Below are positions 37,360 through 46,463 of a DNA stretch of 64,000 bases, piece by piece. Every line of letters starts with the position of its first letter. Positions within the stretch are counted from its first letter, which is position 1. Position numbers and translations under genes: made by a program. Under the pieces are notes generated by a model. The model worked only from the letters and a program-made list of their open reading frames with translations, was not told the origin of the DNA and made no database searches. Source of the stretch: Lysobacter sp. FW306-1B-D06B (GTDB lineage: Bacteria; Pseudomonadota; Gammaproteobacteria; Xanthomonadales; Xanthomonadaceae); NCBI RefSeq assembly GCF_038446665.1, contig NZ_CP151802.1:3720001-3784000 (forward strand), given 5' to 3'.

Positions 37360-40300
37360 TCAGAACTCGTAGCGCACGCCCACCGACATCGACCACTGCG
37401 AGATGCCGTTGGTCTGGCCGTCCGCGTTGGTCGGGATGCCCTTCGCGGTCGTCTGGCCGAACTCCTGGCCATTCGGGCCGTTGCCGCGGTAGCTGTACAC
37501 GTACTTGCCGGTCGCCGGGTCGATGCCGACCAGGGTGGCGGCTGCGACGTTGGCGTTGAAGCCGTAGTCGATGACGTGGCCCCAATCCTTGTTCAACAGG
37601 TTGCCGATGTTCTGGATGTCGAACCAGATCTGCGACTTGTGGCCCTTGAAGAAGCCCGGCAGCTCCTGGCTGATGCGCACGTCGAAGGTGTTGACCCAGC
37701 TGGCGCGGAAGGCGTTCTCCGGAGCCACCTGACCCTTGTAGGCGTTCAGGTCCGTCTGCGTGCCCAGCCAGGTCCAGAACGCCTGCTCCATCGCCGGGTT
37801 CGCCACGAAGCGGTTCTGCGCGTTGAACGAACCGAACAGCACATCGCCCGGGCCCGCCGGCACGTAGAACAGGTCGTTGAAGGTGCGAGCGTCGCCGTTC
37901 GCGTCGCCGTTGAAGATGTAGCTGTACGGACGACCGCTGCGGCCTTCGTAGAACAGGCCGACGTGGGTGTTGTAGTCGCCGAAGAACTTGTGGTCCCAGT
38001 TCAACGTGCCGGCGATGCGGTCGCGGATCTCGTAACGGGCGGTCGAGCTGGTCGGCTCGTTGATGTTGAAGCCCAGCTGCGAACCGTAGCCCGAACCCGC
38101 GGTCGAGCTGGTCAGCGCCGACACTTCCTCGGCGTTGGTGTAGGTGTAGTACAGGCTCCACGACCAGTCGGTGTCGTCGCTGAAGGGCTTGCTCAGGCCG
38201 ACGGTGAACTGCTGGCCCTTGCCCTTGCCGGTGTTCTCCAGCTGGTAGACGTCACCGAAGTAGCTGTTGTTGCCGAAGCGCGGCGTGGCGTTCTTGAGCG
38301 GCGAGTTCGGGTTGAAGTACAGCGTGCGGCCATCGGGACCGGTGAAGCCCGGGCCGACGTTGAGCGAGCGGTAGAACAGGCCGTTCTTGACGTCGGTCAT
38401 CAGCAGCTCGGCCGACGCGACGATGCCGTCCCACGGCGTCTCGACGTCCATGGCCAGGTTCGCCTTCCACACCGACGGCAGATCGAAGTCTTCCGAGATG
38501 AGGTTGACGTTGCGGATGCCGGTGCCCGTCGCCGGGATCGGCTGGTTCAGGCCGTCACCGCTGAAGTTCACGCCGTTGTTGCAACCGGTGGTGGGGTTCC
38601 AGCCGTTGGCGCCGGTGCCCATGCAGTTGATGACCTGCGTGTTCGTGGCCGACCACGTGCCCGGGGTGCCGTAGGCGACGTAGTTCATGCCCGTGCTGCT
38701 GTACGAGTTGCCGACCCACACCTGCGGCGCATCACCCTGGAACAGGCCCACGCCACCGCGCAGCTGCGCCGGACGCTCCCAGTCGAAGGTGTAGTTGAAG
38801 CCGAAGCGCGGCTGGATGATGTAGTCGTCGCTGTACGTGCTGGTGTTGTCCAGACCGAAGCCGCCGTTCGGGCAGCTGGCCGGGCCGGTGCCGTTGGCCA
38901 CGCGCGGCGAGGCGAAGCACGGGTTGAACGGCGGAGCCGGCGTCGCTTCCGGACGGTCGGCGCGCACGCCGGCACTCAGCGTCAGGTTCGGCGAGACATA
39001 CCACGTGTCCTGCACGAAGAAGGCCAGGCGCTTGTCCTTGTAGCGCGCGGCGATCGCGTCCGGATCGGCCGGGTTGGTCTGCAGGTCGTAGTCGAAGTAC
39101 TGGCCGCGACGCAGGTTGCCGAAGTCGGAGACACCGTTCACCTTCGGCACGTAGAAGCTGTAGTTGCCCCACGAGTCCTGCAGGAAGAAGTTGTAGATCT
39201 CGTTTTCGCTGTACTCGGCGCCGACCTTGAGGTCGTGGTCGCCCAGCGACCAGGTGCCGGCCGCGAAGTAGTTCCAGGTTTCGGTCAGCAGCGTGTTGCC
39301 CGGCGAGCTGCGCTCGGTGCCCAGGCGGATGGCGTCACCGGTGTTGATGGCCGTGGCCGGGTTGCCGTCGTCGAAGAAGACGCTGATGCTCGGCGCGGTG
39401 GTCGGGCTGACGCGGATCGCCGAGTAGTCGCGGTAGGAGGCCTTGAACTCGGTGGAGAAGGTGTCGGTCCAGTCGCTGAAGAGCTGGCCGACGTAGCTTT
39501 CCACGGTCTTGACGTGGTTGTACCAGTTGGAGCTCAGCGCCAGCACGCTGGCGGTGGAGGCTTCCGGACGCACGCGGTTCTGCTCGAGCTTGCTGTAACG
39601 CAGGCTGGCACGGTGGGCGTCGTTGATGTTCCAGTCGATCTTGAGCGCGTACTCCTCCAGCTCCGTGTCGCCGGTGCCGCTGGTGCTGCCCGGGTCGAAG
39701 CCCCACACGCTGCGCGCGATGTCCTGCACGGTGCCGACGTCGGCGGCGGTGAAGTCCGCGCCCACGGCCAGCGGGTTGGTGCCCTGGTCCTTGCCGGCCG
39801 GGCCGATGTCGGTCTGCTTGAACTTCTCGTAGTTGGCGAAGAAGAACAGCTTGTCCTTGATCAGCGGACCACCGAAGGTCATGCCGTAGGTCGTCTCGTC
39901 CTTGAACTCGTCGAACGGCAGGCCGGTGATGTCCAGCGTGCTGCCCGCAACGCGGGCCGGGTAGTCGCCGAACCAGTCGCCATCACGGTAGTAACCGTAG
40001 ATGGTGCCGTGGAATTCGTTGGTGCCCGACTTGGTGACGGCGTTGACGTTGGCGCCTGCAGCGCCCGAGAACGACACGTCGTAGTTGGACACGTTGACGT
40101 CGATGGCCTCGATCGCGTCCATCGACACCGGCTGGCGCTGGGTCGGCATGTTGTTGCCTTCCAGGCCGAAGGTGTCGCTGGCCGAGACGCCGTCGATGGT
40201 GATCTTGTTGAAGCGCGGGTTCTGGCCGCCGGCGGAGATGGAGCCCGACGCGCGGTCGGTGACCGCCAGGCGCGGATCCAGGCGCATGTAGTCCTGGATG

Positions 40301-40779
40301 TTGCCGTTGACCGATGGCAGCGACTCGATGGTCTGGCGGCTGACGCTCGTGCCCGCGCCCATCTTGGTCGCGCTGAAGACGTCGGAGCCGCCGACCGCAA
40401 CCGCGGTAACGGCGTCGAGCGTGGTGAGGTCGCCGGTAAGCGCGGCGTTGATCGTGTTGACCTTGTTCAGATCGAGGAAGACGTTGTCCTCGGTCTTGGT
40501 GCCCTCACCCGGCTTGGTGATGTTGACCGTGTACGGGCCGCCGACGCGCAGGCCGCGCGCGGAGTAGCGGCCGCTCGCGTCGGTGGTCGCGCGGCTCACG
40601 GTTCCGGATTCGACGTGAGTGATGGTGACTTCTGCGCCGGCGACGGGCTGGCCGTCGGTGCGGGTCACCATGCCGCCGACGCCGGCGGACGTGGCCTGCG
40701 CGAACACCGGTGCGGATGCGAGTGCGGCGAGCAGGCCAAGCGTGAGCTTGGACATGCGGACGCGGTTGGTCTGGGTCAT
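37360..40779 (-). CDS. Oar-like TonB-dependent outer membrane receptor
   Basis: This 1139-residue outer membrane protein has a signal peptide (SKLTLGLLAALASAPVFAQA). Residues 30-115 form a carboxypeptidase-regulatory (CarboxypepD_reg/Cna-B-like) domain (GGMVTRTDGQPVAGAEVTI), followed by a plug domain with TIESLPSVNGNIQDYMRLDPR and a 22-strand-type barrel ending in VGVRYEF. This plan is that of Oar-like receptors, common and expanded in Xanthomonadaceae. The ligand is unknown; peptides or proteins and outer-membrane adhesion have been proposed for family members. The start is ATG 40779. The 235 bases between it and the marC terminator hold no gene. Confidence 0.92.
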   Translation of the reverse strand: MTQTNRVRMSKLTLGLLAALASAPVFAQATSAGVGGMVTRTDGQPVAGAEVTITHVESGTVSRATTDASGRYSARGLRVGGPYTVNITKPGEGTKTEDNVFLDLNKVNTINAALTGDLTTLDAVTAVAVGGSDVFSATKMGAGTSVSRQTIESLPSVNGNIQDYMRLDPRLAVTDRASGSISAGGQNPRFNKITIDGVSASDTFGLEGNNMPTQRQPVSMDAIEAIDVNVSNYDVSFSGAAGANVNAVTKSGTNEFHGTIYGYYRDGDWFGDYPARVAGSTLDITGLPFDEFKDETTYGMTFGGPLIKDKLFFFANYEKFKQTDIGPAGKDQGTNPLAVGADFTAADVGTVQDIARSVWGFDPGSTSGTGDTELEEYALKIDWNINDAHRASLRYSKLEQNRVRPEASTASVLALSSNWYNHVKTVESYVGQLFSDWTDTFSTEFKASYRDYSAIRVSPTTAPSISVFFDDGNPATAINTGDAIRLGTERSSPGNTLLTETWNYFAAGTWSLGDHDLKVGAEYSENEIYNFFLQDSWGNYSFYVPKVNGVSDFGNLRRGQYFDYDLQTNPADPDAIAARYKDKRLAFFVQDTWYVSPNLTLSAGVRADRPEATPAPPFNPCFASPRVANGTGPASCPNGGFGLDNTSTYSDDYIIQPRFGFNYTFDWERPAQLRGGVGLFQGDAPQVWVGNSYSSTGMNYVAYGTPGTWSATNTQVINCMGTGANGWNPTTGCNNGVNFSGDGLNQPIPATGTGIRNVNLISEDFDLPSVWKANLAMDVETPWDGIVASAELLMTDVKNGLFYRSLNVGPGFTGPDGRTLYFNPNSPLKNATPRFGNNSYFGDVYQLENTGKGKGQQFTVGLSKPFSDDTDWSWSLYYTYTNAEEVSALTSSTAGSGYGSQLGFNINEPTSSTARYEIRDRIAGTLNWDHKFFGDYNTHVGLFYEGRSGRPYSYIFNGDANGDARTFNDLFYVPAGPGDVLFGSFNAQNRFVANPAMEQAFWTWLGTQTDLNAYKGQVAPENAFRASWVNTFDVRISQELPGFFKGHKSQIWFDIQNIGNLLNKDWGHVIDYGFNANVAAATLVGIDPATGKYVYSYRGNGPNGQEFGQTTAKGIPTNADGQTNGISQWSMSVGVRYEF

Positions 40780-41014
40780 ACGATGGCCTCGGTATTGTTC
40801 ACAAGAGGAAAGCGAGGCACGACCCCGGTCGTACCCGCGCGAGAAATTCTTGGTTTCGCCCCCTGGGGCGCCGGGGCCGGAGCCCCGCCGTTAACAGCAG
40901 TTTAACAGGCTAGGTAGGGTCTGTGACAGAGACGTGACGGCCGTCAACAACCGCCATAAACCGTCAACCCGTTCTTCACGCGGCCTACGGGCAATTCGGC
41001 CCCATGGGCGTCAC

Positions 41015-41049
41015 AAAAAACCCGACCGGCGGCAGGCGCGGGTCGGGTT
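41015..41049 (-). terminator. Intrinsic terminator of the grxD-SDR-marC operon
   Basis: On the minus strand AACCCGACC and GGTCGGGTT pair around a GC-rich loop and are followed by TTTTTTG. It is 26 bases after the marC stop. Confidence 0.88.
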
Positions 41050-41075
41050 CGGGCCGGGGCCGGCGAGGGGCGGCG

Positions 41076-41672
41076 TCAGGGCGGGGAGATCTTGAGGTAG
41101 GTGCCCAGGCCGTCGAGGAACATCTGCACCGAGATTGCCACCAGCAGCATGCCCATCAGGCGTTCGATGGCGGTCAGCGCGCGGCGGCCGAGCAGCTTGT
41201 AGAGCAGCGTGGCCGAGAACAGGATCGCGGCCGTCGCGCCCCAGGCGACGAGCAGGGCGATGCTCCAGTCGGTCAGGCGAGCGGGCTCGTTGCTGCCCAT
41301 CAGCATCACCGCCGCCATGCCGGACGGGCCGGCCACCAGCGGGATCGCCATCGGGACGATGAAAGGCTCGCCGTCCGGGAGCTCACCCATCAGACCTTCC
41401 GGTGGCGGAAAGATCATGCGGATGCCGATGAGGAACAGCACGATGCCGCCGGCGATGGAGACCGACTCCTGGCGCAGATGCATCAGCTCCAGTGCGTACT
41501 TGCCGCCCCACAGGAACAGCATCAGCACCGCCAGCGCGATCAGCAGCTCGCGCGCCAGCACGATGCGCTGGCGCTTGGGCGGCAGACCGCGCAGCAGGCT
41601 CAGGAATACCGGAACGTTGCCCAGCGGGTCGAGGATCAGGAACAGCAGCAGCGCGGCAGAAGCGATGGTCAT
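41076..41672 (-). CDS. MarC family integral membrane protein
   Basis: This 198-residue protein has six predicted helices and the MarC (PF01914) signatures: FLILDPLGNVPVFLSLLRGLPPKRQRIVLARE at the start and MAIPLVAGPSGMAAVMLMGS in the middle. It is close to YhgN of E. coli. The function of the family is not established; the older link with antibiotic resistance was withdrawn. It is the last gene of a unit with grxD and an SDR gene, 10 bases after the SDR stop. Confidence 0.92.
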   Translation of the reverse strand: MTIASAALLLFLILDPLGNVPVFLSLLRGLPPKRQRIVLARELLIALAVLMLFLWGGKYALELMHLRQESVSIAGGIVLFLIGIRMIFPPPEGLMGELPDGEPFIVPMAIPLVAGPSGMAAVMLMGSNEPARLTDWSIALLVAWGATAAILFSATLLYKLLGRRALTAIERLMGMLLVAISVQMFLDGLGTYLKISPP

Positions 41673-41682
41673 CGGCGTGGCG

Positions 41683-42450
41683 TCACTGCAACTGGGTCAG
41701 GGAGACAGCGGCGGGCGACGGCGCCCAGACCTTGCCACGGTGCGCGGCGCCGTCCGGCGACAGCAGCGTCACGCACGCGGCGGCATAGGCGATCGGCTCC
41801 ATCGCGACGCGATCGTTCTCTTCCACGTACGCCTTGGCGCGCAGCGGCGTACGCATCGGGCCGGGCTGCAGGCCCGACACGCGCACGGGCGAATTGGCGA
41901 GTTCGGCATGGAGCATGCGCACCAGGCCTTCGAGCCCTTGCTTGGCGAGACCGTAACCGCCCCAGTACGCCTGGCCGATGCGCGAAGCATCGTCCACCAC
42001 GAACACCACGGCAGCATCCTCCGCCTTCGCCAGCAGCGGCAGGCAGGCCTGCGTCAGCCACCACGGTGCGGTGAGGTTGACGTGCAGCGCGCGCGCGAAC
42101 ACCGCCGGATCGGTCTGCGCCAGCGGCGTGAGCCCGGCGAAGTCGGCGGCGCAATGCAGCACGCCGTCCAGACGGCCGAGTTCGCTTTCGATGCGCTGCG
42201 CCAGTTCGGCGTAGTCGTCGGCGGACGCGCCTTCCAGGTCGAGCGGATACAGCAGCGGCTCCGGCCCGATCTGCGCCAGCGCGTCGTACACGCGGTTCAA
42301 CTTCGGCACCTTGCGGCCGAGCAGCACGACCGTCGCACCGGCACGCGCGCATGCCTGCGCAGCGGCGCTGCCGAGGCCACCGTGCGCGCCGGTCACCAGA
42401 ACGACACGGCCTTCGAGCGAACGGGCGCCCGGTGCTTCGGACCCGATCAC
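41683..42450 (-). CDS. Short-chain dehydrogenase/reductase, YciK-like
   Basis: The 255-residue protein begins at GTG 42450, which overlaps the grxD stop (GTGA). It carries the cofactor motif TGAHGGLGSAAA (like TGxxxGxG), the structural NLTAPWWLTQA, the catalytic Ser in DDASRIGQAYWG, and YGLAK (YxxxK). ATVVLLGRKVPKLNRVYDAL after strand 2, with Arg, suggests NADPH. The pattern is like E. coli YciK. The substrate is unknown. Translation coupling to grxD is likely. Confidence 0.9.
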   Translation of the reverse strand: MIGSEAPGARSLEGRVVLVTGAHGGLGSAAAQACARAGATVVLLGRKVPKLNRVYDALAQIGPEPLLYPLDLEGASADDYAELAQRIESELGRLDGVLHCAADFAGLTPLAQTDPAVFARALHVNLTAPWWLTQACLPLLAKAEDAAVVFVVDDASRIGQAYWGGYGLAKQGLEGLVRMLHAELANSPVRVSGLQPGPMRTPLRAKAYVEENDRVAMEPIAYAAACVTLLSPDGAAHRGKVWAPSPAAVSLTQLQ

Positions 42451-42767
42451 TGGCGCTGCGTCTCGCTGATCATGCGTGCCAGCTCGCCGGACTCGAACAG
42501 TTCCAGCGTGATGTCGCACCCGCCGATCAGCTCGCCATGGATGAAGAGCTGCGGGAACGTCGGCCAGTTCGAGTAACGCGGCAGGTTCGCGCGAATCTCC
42601 GGGTCCTCCAGCACGTTGACCGTGTGCAGTTCGTTCGCACCGGCGGCCTTGAGCGCCTGCACGGCGCGGCTGGAGAAGCCGCACATCGGGAACTGCGCGG
42701 TGCCCTTCATGAAAAGGACGATCGGGTGGCTTTCGACTTCGGCCTGGATCCGCTCCATCACGGACAT
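42447..42767 (-). CDS. grxD: Monothiol glutaredoxin (Grx4)
   Basis: The 106-residue protein has the CGFS active site ([20 protein letters not shown]), the cis-Pro region [19 protein letters not shown], and full family length. CGFS glutaredoxins bind a [2Fe-2S] cluster with glutathione and pass it to target proteins. The gene is divergent from sodB, sharing a 157-base promoter region, which places two iron- or oxidative-stress-linked genes side by side. The frame is open upstream to 42932, but the added residues are not homologous. Confidence 0.96.
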   Translation of the reverse strand: MSVMERIQAEVESHPIVLFMKGTAQFPMCGFSSRAVQALKAAGANELHTVNVLEDPEIRANLPRYSNWPTFPQLFIHGELIGGCDITLELFESGELARMISETQRQ

Positions 42768-42924
42768 GGATGCAACTCCTGCAATGGTGCGTTGCCCTGC
42801 GATTGACGGCACGGCAACGGAACGTGGGGATAGAATGTCCAATTGTAAGCCTTCCCGAGCCGCGGACGCGCTCAAGTCCAGGACGCCGCCCGGCATTCCC
42901 CTAGCCAGCCCCCAGGAGCCCGCA

Positions 42925-43503
42925 ATGGCCATCGAACTGCCCCCCCTGCCCTACGACCGCACCGCGCTGGAACCGCACATCTCCGGCGAGACGCTGGACT
43001 ACCACTACGGCAAGCATCACAAGACCTACGTGGACAACCTCAACAAGATGATCGAGGGCACGGAGTTCGCGAGCCTGTCGCTGGAAGAGATCATCCGCAA
43101 GTCGCAGGGCGGCATGTTCAACAACGCCGCGCAGGTGTGGAACCACACCTTCTACTGGAACTGCCTCTCGCCCAAGGGCGGCGGTGAGCCGACCGGCGCG
43201 CTGGCCGATCTGATCAATAAGGCGTTCGGCGATTTCGCCAAGTTCAAGGAAGAGTTCACGAAGGTCTCCGTGGGCACCTTCGGTTCGGGCTGGGGCTGGC
43301 TGGTGCAGCGCCCGGACGGCTCGCTGGGCCTGGTGAGCACCTCCAACGCCGCCACGCCGCTGACCGGCGAGGACACCGCGCTGCTGACCTGCGACGTGTG
43401 GGAACACGCCTACTACATCGATTACCGCAACGCCCGTCCGAAGTACCTGGAAGCGTTCTGGAACCTGGTCAACTGGGACTTCGTGGCGTCGAACCTGAAG
43501 TAA
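42925..43503 (+). CDS. sodB: Iron superoxide dismutase
   Basis: SodB converts superoxide to oxygen and hydrogen peroxide in the cytoplasm. The 192-residue length is typical. Metal ligands are visible in [17 protein letters not shown] (His), [13 protein letters not shown] (His), and [12 protein letters not shown] (Asp and His). Gln in [13 protein letters not shown] and FGSGWGWLV favour iron over manganese. CCCAGGAGCC upstream of the ATG is the ribosome binding site. Confidence 0.97.
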   Translation: MAIELPPLPYDRTALEPHISGETLDYHYGKHHKTYVDNLNKMIEGTEFASLSLEEIIRKSQGGMFNNAAQVWNHTFYWNCLSPKGGGEPTGALADLINKAFGDFAKFKEEFTKVSVGTFGSGWGWLVQRPDGSLGLVSTSNAATPLTGEDTALLTCDVWEHAYYIDYRNARPKYLEAFWNLVNWDFVASNLK

Positions 43504-43525
43504 GGGTCGATCCGCGCGCAACAAA

Positions 43526-43553
43526 AAACGGCCGGCGAAACCCGGCCGTTTTC
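43526..43553. terminator. Bidirectional terminator between sodB and purK
   Basis: AAAACGGCCGG-CGAAAC-CCGGCCGTTTT has T tracts on both strands and sits between the convergent ends of sodB (22 bases before) and purK (22 bases after). It should serve both genes. Confidence 0.92.
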
Positions 43554-43575
43554 GTTTCCGCCGCGACGTCGGCGA

Positions 43576-44715
43576 TCAGCGCAACGCTTCGATCACCGGC
43601 GCGACCTGCGCCTGCCGGCCCAGCGCTTCGCCGACGCGCTCCAGCGAGAGCGCCAGCACGTGCGCATTGTCGGCGCGCAGCGTCGCGTGCCCGACCTTGC
43701 GGCCTTCGCGCGGCTGCTTGCCGTAGTCATGCCAGTGGCCGCCGGGTTCGCGCAGCATCGGCAACGCGTCGGGCATCTGCCCGATCCAGTTGAGCATGCA
43801 CGCCAGTCCGAGCATGCGCGTATCGCCCAGCGGCAGGCCGAGCACGGCGCGCAGGTGGTTCTGGAACTGGCTGGTCTCGCTGCCTTCGATGGTCCAGTGG
43901 CCGGAGTTGTGCACGCGCGGGGCGAGTTCGTTGGCAAGCAGCTCATCGTCGCGGCAGAACAGCTCCAGCGCGAACACGCCGACATAGTCCATCGCTTCGC
44001 CCAGGCGGCGCGCGTAGTCGTAGGCGATCTCGCTCAATGCGCTGTCCACGGTGGCAGGCGCCAGGCTCGCCGACAGCACGCCGTCGACGTGCCAGTTCTC
44101 GGTGAGCGGCCAGGCGCGGAATTCGCCGTCGCGGCCGCGCACGGCGACCACCGACAGCTCGCGCTGGAAATGCACGAAGCCTTCCAGGATCAGCCCGACC
44201 TTGCCCGCCTGCGCGCCCAGCGCGTCCCACGCCGCGTCGGCATCGGCGGGCGTCTTGATGCGGAACTGGCCCTTGCCGTCGTAGCCGAGCCGGCGCGTCT
44301 TGAGGATGCAAGGCGTGCCGATCTCCAGGAGTGCCGCATCGAGCTGCTCACGCGTGTCGATGGCCGCAAACGGCGGCACGGGAATGCCGAGCTGCTGGAA
44401 CAAGGTCTTTTCCGCCAGGCGATCCTGCGCGGTCGCCAGCGCACCGGGGTTCGGGAACACCGACACCCGCTCGCTCAACCATTGCGCCGATTCGGCGGGC
44501 ACGTTCTCGAAGTCGAACGTCGCCACGTCCACGCGCGAGGCGAACTCGGCCAACGCGGCCTCGTCCCGGTAGTCGCCCACCACCATCGGCGCAAACTGCC
44601 CGGCGCAGGCATCGGCGACGTTGTCCATCACCAGGAAGCGCAAGCCGAGCGGCGCGCCGGAAAGCGCGAGCATGCGGGCCAGCTGCCCGCCACCGAGGAT
44701 GCCGACCGTGGTCAT
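43576..44715 (-). CDS. purK: N5-carboxyaminoimidazole ribonucleotide synthase
   Basis: PurK converts AIR, ATP and bicarbonate to N5-CAIR in purine synthesis. The 379-residue protein begins [24 protein letters not shown], has the ATP-grasp core ([67 protein letters not shown]), and the C-terminal domain. The start overlaps the purE stop by four bases, so the two are coupled. Confidence 0.97.
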   Translation of the reverse strand: MTTVGILGGGQLARMLALSGAPLGLRFLVMDNVADACAGQFAPMVVGDYRDEAALAEFASRVDVATFDFENVPAESAQWLSERVSVFPNPGALATAQDRLAEKTLFQQLGIPVPPFAAIDTREQLDAALLEIGTPCILKTRRLGYDGKGQFRIKTPADADAAWDALGAQAGKVGLILEGFVHFQRELSVVAVRGRDGEFRAWPLTENWHVDGVLSASLAPATVDSALSEIAYDYARRLGEAMDYVGVFALELFCRDDELLANELAPRVHNSGHWTIEGSETSQFQNHLRAVLGLPLGDTRMLGLACMLNWIGQMPDALPMLREPGGHWHDYGKQPREGRKVGHATLRADNAHVLALSLERVGEALGRQAQVAPVIEALR

Positions 44716-45215
44716 CGGCGCGGGTCGTCGTTGGCCAGCACGTCGTCGGTCTGGCGGGTGCGGAAGGCCTCCAGGGCCTGGCCGATGGCGGGCTGTTCGT
44801 TCGCCAGCATGGCCGCGGCGAACAGAGCCGCATTGGCCGCGCCGGCGTTGCCGATGGCGAATGTGGCGACCGGGATGCCGGCGGGCATCTGCACGATCGA
44901 CAGCAGCGAATCCATGCCGTTGAGCGCCTTGCTCTGCACCGGCACGCCCAGCACCGGAACGGCGGTCTTGGACGCCAGCATGCCCGGCAGGTGGGCCGCA
45001 CCGCCGGCGCCGGCGATGATCGCGCGCAGGCCGCGCGACTTCGCCGTGGCGGCGTAGTCGAACAGCACGTCCGGCGTGCGATGCGCCGACACGACGCGCA
45101 CTTCGTGCGGGACGCCCAGCGCCTCCAGCTTCGCGGCGGCATGCTGCATCGTCTCCCAGTCGGAGCGCGAGCCCATCACGATGCCCACGAGCGGGGCGGC
45201 GGCGGTGTCGGACAT
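44712..45215 (-). CDS. purE: N5-carboxyaminoimidazole ribonucleotide mutase
   Basis: PurE moves the carboxyl of N5-CAIR to give CAIR. The 167-residue protein shows [31 protein letters not shown] (active-site Ser/His region), [26 protein letters not shown] and the C-terminal helix. It is the class I, mutase type, in keeping with purK next to it. The start at 45215 is chosen by homology; the frame is open to 45269. A divergent Trm112-like gene begins 62 bases away. Confidence 0.97.
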   Translation of the reverse strand: MSDTAAAPLVGIVMGSRSDWETMQHAAAKLEALGVPHEVRVVSAHRTPDVLFDYAATAKSRGLRAIIAGAGGAAHLPGMLASKTAVPVLGVPVQSKALNGMDSLLSIVQMPAGIPVATFAIGNAGAANAALFAAAMLANEQPAIGQALEAFRTRQTDDVLANDDPRR

Positions 45216-45277
45216 TGGTCGAGCCTTGGGACAAAGACGTATTCTACCGTCCCGCATTCCCCCCGGCACCGCATTCC

Positions 45278-45547
45278 ATGGACCGCAAGCTGCTCGACCT
45301 GCTCGTCTGCCCCACCACGCGCCAGCCGCTGCAACTGCTGGACAGCCGAGGTTTGCAGGCGTTGAACGCCGCCATCCAGGCCGGCGGGCTGCAGCGCGCC
45401 GACGGCAGCACCCAGACCGAAACCCTACGCGAGGCCCTGGTCACGCGCGATCGCAAGACGGTCTACCGCGTCGACGACGGCATCCCGGTCCTGCTGGCCG
45501 AAGAGGCCTTCGTTACCGCGCAGGTCCCGGACTTCCCCGGCGCATGA
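45278..45547 (+). CDS. Trm112/YcaR-like protein lacking zinc-ligand pairs
   Basis: This 89-residue protein begins [21 protein letters not shown] and ends with [21 protein letters not shown], the two signatures of the Trm112 family (PF03966). In YcaR and Trm112 proteins the first block is CPxC with a further Cys later; here the block is CPTT and no other Cys occurs, so zinc binding has been lost. An insert of about 25 residues ([19 protein letters not shown]...) separates the two halves. The role may be a methyltransferase activator; this is an inference. Its TGA overlaps the nadC ATG (ATGA). Confidence 0.85.
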   Translation: MDRKLLDLLVCPTTRQPLQLLDSRGLQALNAAIQAGGLQRADGSTQTETLREALVTRDRKTVYRVDDGIPVLLAEEAFVTAQVPDFPGA

Positions 45548-46413
45548 GGTCCGACCTCGCCCCGCCGCCGGCCGAGGTCGTCGCGCAGGACGTGGCGCGC
45601 GCACTGGCCGAGGACCTGGGCAGCGGCGACGTCACCGCGGCACTGCTGCCGGACATCGCCGACAGCGCCTACCTGCTGTGCAAGGAAGACGCCGTGGTGT
45701 GCGGGCGCCCGTGGTTCGACGCCTGCCACTTCACGCTCGACCCGCAGGTGCGCATCGATTGGCGCGTGGCCGAAGGCGACCACGTGAAGGCCGGCACCGT
45801 GCTGGCGACGCTGCAGGGCCGCGCACGCGCCCTCGTCAGCGCCGAACGCGCCTCGCTCAATTTCCTGCAGACGCTGTCGGGCACGGCGACCACGACGGCC
45901 GCCTACGTCGAGGCGGTGCGTGGCACCGCGGCGAAGATCCTCGACACGCGCAAGACGATCCCCGGCCTTCGCCAGGCGCAGAAGTACGCCGTGCGCGTCG
46001 GCGGCGGCGTGAACCACCGCATCGGCCTGTTCGATGCGGTGATGCTCAAGGAAAACCACGTGCGCGCCGCGGGTTCGCTCACGGCCGCCATCCGTGCCGC
46101 GCGCGCGATGCATCCGACGCTGCCGCTGATCGTGGAAGTCGAGTCCATCGAACAATTGCGCGAAGCCCTGCAGGCAGGCTGCGATCGCATCCTCATCGAC
46201 GACTTCGATGCCACGATGCGGCGCGAGGCCGTGCGCATCGCGCACGAGCGTCCGCCTGCGCAGCGCATTCCGCTGGAAGTGTCGGGCGGTGTGGACATGG
46301 CGACCCTGCGCGCCATCGCCGAGGACGGCGTGGACTGCATCTCGATCGGCGGACTGACCAAGCATGTCCGGGCGATCGACCTATCGCTCAAGCTCGGGCC
46401 GCCGCCCGCCTGA
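45544..46413 (+). CDS. nadC: Quinolinate phosphoribosyltransferase
   Basis: NadC joins quinolinate and PRPP, releasing CO2 and PPi, to make nicotinate mononucleotide in de novo NAD synthesis. The 289-residue length is typical. Signatures are EDLGSGDVTAALL, SAERASLNFLQTLSGTAT, KILDTRKTIPGLRQAQKYAVRVGG, NHRIGLFDAVMLKENH and ILIDDF...LEVSGGVDMATL. It is coupled to the small Trm112-like gene before it; nadA and nadB are not in the window. Confidence 0.97.
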   Translation: MRSDLAPPPAEVVAQDVARALAEDLGSGDVTAALLPDIADSAYLLCKEDAVVCGRPWFDACHFTLDPQVRIDWRVAEGDHVKAGTVLATLQGRARALVSAERASLNFLQTLSGTATTTAAYVEAVRGTAAKILDTRKTIPGLRQAQKYAVRVGGGVNHRIGLFDAVMLKENHVRAAGSLTAAIRAARAMHPTLPLIVEVESIEQLREALQAGCDRILIDDFDATMRREAVRIAHERPPAQRIPLEVSGGVDMATLRAIAEDGVDCISIGGLTKHVRAIDLSLKLGPPPA

Positions 46414-46429
46414 CCTACTGCGCCCTTGC

Positions 46430-46457
46430 GATCCGCGCGCCTTTCAGCGCGCGGATC
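46430..46457. terminator. Long hairpin between nadC and the FHA gene
   Basis: GATCCGCGCGC/GCGCGCGGATC is an 11-bp perfect stem with a 6-base loop between two convergent genes. It lacks a T tract on either side, so its strength as a terminator is uncertain. Confidence 0.5.
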
Positions 46458-46463
46458 GGCGCG

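Noticed and set aside
37261..40905. 1214-codon open frame opposite the Oar-like receptor
   Set aside because: Antisense shadow; the receptor on the minus strand has a signal peptide, plug and barrel end.
42925..43503. Manganese superoxide dismutase
   Set aside because: The Gln before the VWNHTFYW block and the GSGWGWLV segment fit iron enzymes.
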